DNA of 10,865 bases from Tubulinosema ratisbonensis (Eukaryota; Microsporidia; Tubulinosematidae): the NCBI GenBank assembly GCA_004000155.1, contig RCSS01000014.1:1-10865 (forward strand), in the 5' to 3' direction. The position numbers were made by a program, and so were the translations under genes. The notes beneath the pieces are model-generated. The model had not been told where the DNA came from, did not search any database, and was given only the letters and a program-made list of their open reading frames with translations. Positions 8,837 to 10,865 of the stretch are shown one piece after another. The number at the start of each line of letters is the position of its first letter. The first letter of the stretch is position 1.

Positions 8837-9579
8837 ATTAAATTTGATTAAAAATATTGTCGCCATCAATTATTTAAAAATTTTCTATAATTTTTTTTAT
8901 TATTTTTTTTTGTTATTTAAATATCGTCTTAAGTGACAATTACTTTTATAGATTGAATACGTATTTTTTTGTTTTTTAAAATGACAATTAAGTTTAAGAA
9001 TTTAATTAATAAAATTCAAAAAAATTGATATTGCCATTTTTTGATATAAACTTGTGACATTTAGACAGGTTCTACTATATATGCATTTTCTTACTTTATT
9101 GTTCACACTTACTTAGAGTTTAACTTAGAAAGATGGTTGTAAACTATTGTTAAAAAGTTGTGTAAGAGTAAAACCTTTTATCTGCCTTAATTGTTTTTGG
9201 GATAATATAAATGTTGAAAGAATTCATTTTTATGTATAGGTTGACATGCAAAAAGAAAAAAATTAAAAATTGATGAGTCATTATTAACACTACATTATAC
9301 GAATATTTCTTTGTTAAGATTAATACATAAAAAATATCCCAAAGAAAAATTAAATAAAAATAAATAATTGTTTTTTATGACGACATATAATAAGAGAATT
9401 TAAAATAAAAAAAGTGTTAAATAGTTTCTGGGCAGACTCTCGTTTTTGGAAGCCAGAAAATTTAGAGGGAATGTTGCCTTTTTGATGTAAAATTCTTTAT
9501 ATAGTAAACTTAAAATTCATTATTTTCAAATTTGTGCAAATAAAACTTAAATTATTTTTAATTAATTAAATAAATCACA
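8837..9579. other. AT-rich gap between two dead genes
   Basis: No gene is supportable. Poly-T and poly-A runs dominate 8880-9020. A frame near 9260-9365 reads IDESLLTLHYTNISLLRLIH. The IDE-like start recalls the transposase core strand, but nothing else of that family lines up around it, so it is not called. A less AT-biased patch at 9425-9480 has no readable product. Confidence 0.4.
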
Positions 9580-10250
9580 ATGAAATTCAAAATTATTACA
9601 GAACTTTACAAATTTTTTGAACTAAACATGATTATTAAGAAGAAGTAGAAAAATTTTTTGATTTTGGAGTAGACAAAGAAGATTGTGTGTAGTGTGGAGG
9701 TAATGTATTGTATAAAAAATTAGATTTTTTAAGTTTGATGATAGATATAATAAATGCTGTCTTAAGAAAAGAAAAAATTATTTAAAAGAGGATTTGTTAA
9801 TATAAATGTAATTGAAATACTCAAATTTTTGTTTTACTTTGAAGTTGATATTAATTTTTAAGCTATTATGAAATTTCTGGAATAAACGAGAAGAAAATAT
9901 TTAAATTTTTTAAAAATATTTTAAAACAGATCAATTATCATAACGCCTAATATCTATTCCAATTAGAGGTAATGAATCAATTGTATAAATAGATGAGATG
10001 CATTTATGTAAGAGAAAATTTAACAAGGTAAGAGTTTCTAATTAAAAAATGTATTTGGATGGATTTGTGTATTATTAAAAGATTTTTGAGAGAAATAGTG
10101 AGAGGTAACCCAACAGAAGTTTGAGGAGCTAAAATAATAAAGCATATTAAGCCAGTGCGACAATTTTTTTCTGATAAATGAACTCATATATTTCATTTTA
10201 GAAAGAATACCTAGTATGAGGCTTATGCATACTTTGAATACATTAAATTT
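9580..10250 (+). pseudogene. Decayed Merlin/ISXO2-like transposase, 3' truncated
   Basis: This is a second remnant of the same DDE transposase superfamily, on the plus strand. A possible start is ATG 9580. The zinc-ribbon half reads KEDCV-stop-CGGNVLYKKLDF (the Cys codons at 9684 and 9693 surround a TAG), followed after a frameshift by RYNKCCLKKR (9743-9772). The core strand keeps the family signature IDEMHLCKRKFNK, with the first catalytic Asp intact at 9992-9994. The second block reads IIKHIKPVRQFFSDK, with the second Asp at 10173-10175, followed by a TGA where Trp is usual. The third catalytic block, with its Glu, cannot be found: sequence similarity fades after about 10250, where a 15-bp inverted repeat begins. 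At least three frameshifts and many stops show it is inactive. It is clearly a different copy from the minus-strand remnant at 337-1165. Confidence 0.75.
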
Positions 10251-10308
10251 TTTTAATTTTTATTACTCAAAAATACTGCAAAATTCTAAGAACTTCAAAG
10301 TATGCATA
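10224..10308. repeat. Perfect 15-bp inverted repeat, 55-nt spacer
   Basis: TATGCATACTTTGAA at 10224-10238 is matched by its exact reverse complement at 10294-10308. The arms end abruptly on both sides. The repeat starts inside the decaying 3' end of one Merlin remnant and ends about 65 bases before the next begins. It could be a minimal fold-back element of 85 bp, or terminal repeats of two adjacent elements facing each other. Confidence 0.6.
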
Positions 10309-10372
10309 TCAGATATAAAAAAATTAATTAAAAAATCCATGTTAAATTTATATAATAAAATTTTCAATTTAA

Positions 10373-10865
10373 GATAAAGCATTTGAATGCTGTCTTGAAA
10401 ATGGATTAATTAAAAAGAAAAGAGAATGTCAATGTGGTGTGTATTGTAGTGGCTATGGGAAATATTAATTATATTTTATTTTAATATTTTTACATTTATA
10501 AATAATTAATTTTTACCCTAGAAAAGCCAGATGAGAAGATAGATAAAGTAAAATGATAATAAAAATGTTTATTTACGTAATAGAGGAAATAAGAAAATAA
10601 GGTCCGAATGACATTTTTCTCGGCAGCAGAGGAAGTGTTGCTGAACTCCTCATGGTGGTATCAGTAAAATAATGTTAAACCAAACCAGGAGGGTCAACCA
10701 CATTCTGAAGTATAAGGAATGTGGTTCAACTAGGGCAATAACGTCTGAAACTGTCTTTCACAGTTTAAAAGTTCTAATAAATGAATACCTGAAAGCTATT
10801 TTTATGTGGGTAATGGAGGTTTACACAATACAAATAGAATTACACTCAAATTTATGCATAAAAAC
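10373..10865 (+). pseudogene. Merlin/ISXO2-like transposase N-terminal part, runs off window
   Basis: This is the third remnant of the family and the least decayed. At 10373-10435 the frame reads AFECCLENGLIKKKRECQC, the usual N-terminal helix followed by the first zinc-binding Cys pair. It stops at TAA 10466-10468. A second frame is open from 10645 to the window end (73 codons) and carries KECGSTRAITSETVFHS and EYLKAIFMWVMEV. These correspond to the second half of the zinc ribbon and the following helix. About 200 bases between these blocks (10469-10644) are more than the family needs, so an insertion or two overlapping copies is likely. The catalytic domain would lie beyond 10865. Base composition in 10610-10780 is visibly less AT-rich than its surroundings, consistent with a more recent arrival. 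Confidence 0.65.
10696..10726. repeat. 10-bp hairpin inside the zinc-ribbon region
   Basis: AACCACATTC at 10696-10705 pairs perfectly with GAATGTGGTT at 10717-10726 across an 11-nt loop. A weaker hairpin (AAACTG/CAGTTT) follows near 10748-10766. Both lie in the open frame of the third Merlin remnant, so they may be by-products of coding sequence and not functional structures. Confidence 0.45.

Noticed and set aside
9260..9365. IDE-like peptide considered as a fourth Merlin core strand
   Set aside because: Only three residues match the signature. No basic KRK-type continuation and no second catalytic block follow.
10600..10780. GC-richer patch with hairpins considered as a structured RNA or rRNA/tRNA fragment
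   Set aside because: No rRNA signature or tRNA cloverleaf could be recognised. The bases are better explained as transposase coding sequence, given the family-like residues in an open frame.

Overview
The window looks like a gene-poor, extremely AT-rich stretch of a small eukaryotic genome. A microsporidian with an expanded, AT-rich genome (of the Edhazardia, Hamiltosporidium or Nosema kind) fits best. This is inferred from four things: the base composition by eye; one intron-free ORF with an AATAAA polyadenylation-type signal overlapping its stop codon; no bacterial-style gene packing or ribosome binding sites; and three decayed copies of a Merlin/ISXO2-like (IS1595-related) DDE transposase, a family abundant in microsporidia. 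The species cannot be named from the sequence alone.

Layout. Positions 337-1165 on the minus strand hold a heavily mutated but nearly full-length Merlin transposase. It is bracketed by a 9-bp inverted repeat that may be what is left of its terminal repeats. From 1166 to about 4700 is a 3.5-kb AT-rich desert. It contains a nested fold-back sequence (1313-1371), one weak coding-like remnant (1394-1594) and one CCHC zinc-knuckle-like remnant (around 3994-4035) that may come from a retrotransposon Gag. At 4733-6364 lies the only intact gene: a 543-residue, probably secreted, mostly helical protein of no family I recognise, with a C-terminal coiled coil carrying a short tandem duplication. From 6370 to about 7470 is more desert. 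At 7474-8836 is a second protein gene, now dead: long stop-poor segments follow one another in shifting frames, and I do not recognise the family. After another AT-rich gap, 9580-10250 and 10373-10865 are two further Merlin transposase remnants, both on the plus strand. The last is the least decayed and runs off the window edge. A perfect 15-bp inverted repeat sits at the junction between these two.

The genes do not form an operon or pathway. The picture is one isolated, apparently selected orphan gene in a landscape of transposon fossils and decaying sequence. I found no tRNA, rRNA, CRISPR array or defence-type gene cluster. The most useful leads are the intact orphan protein, the dead gene of unknown family, and the structured repeats next to the Merlin remnants.
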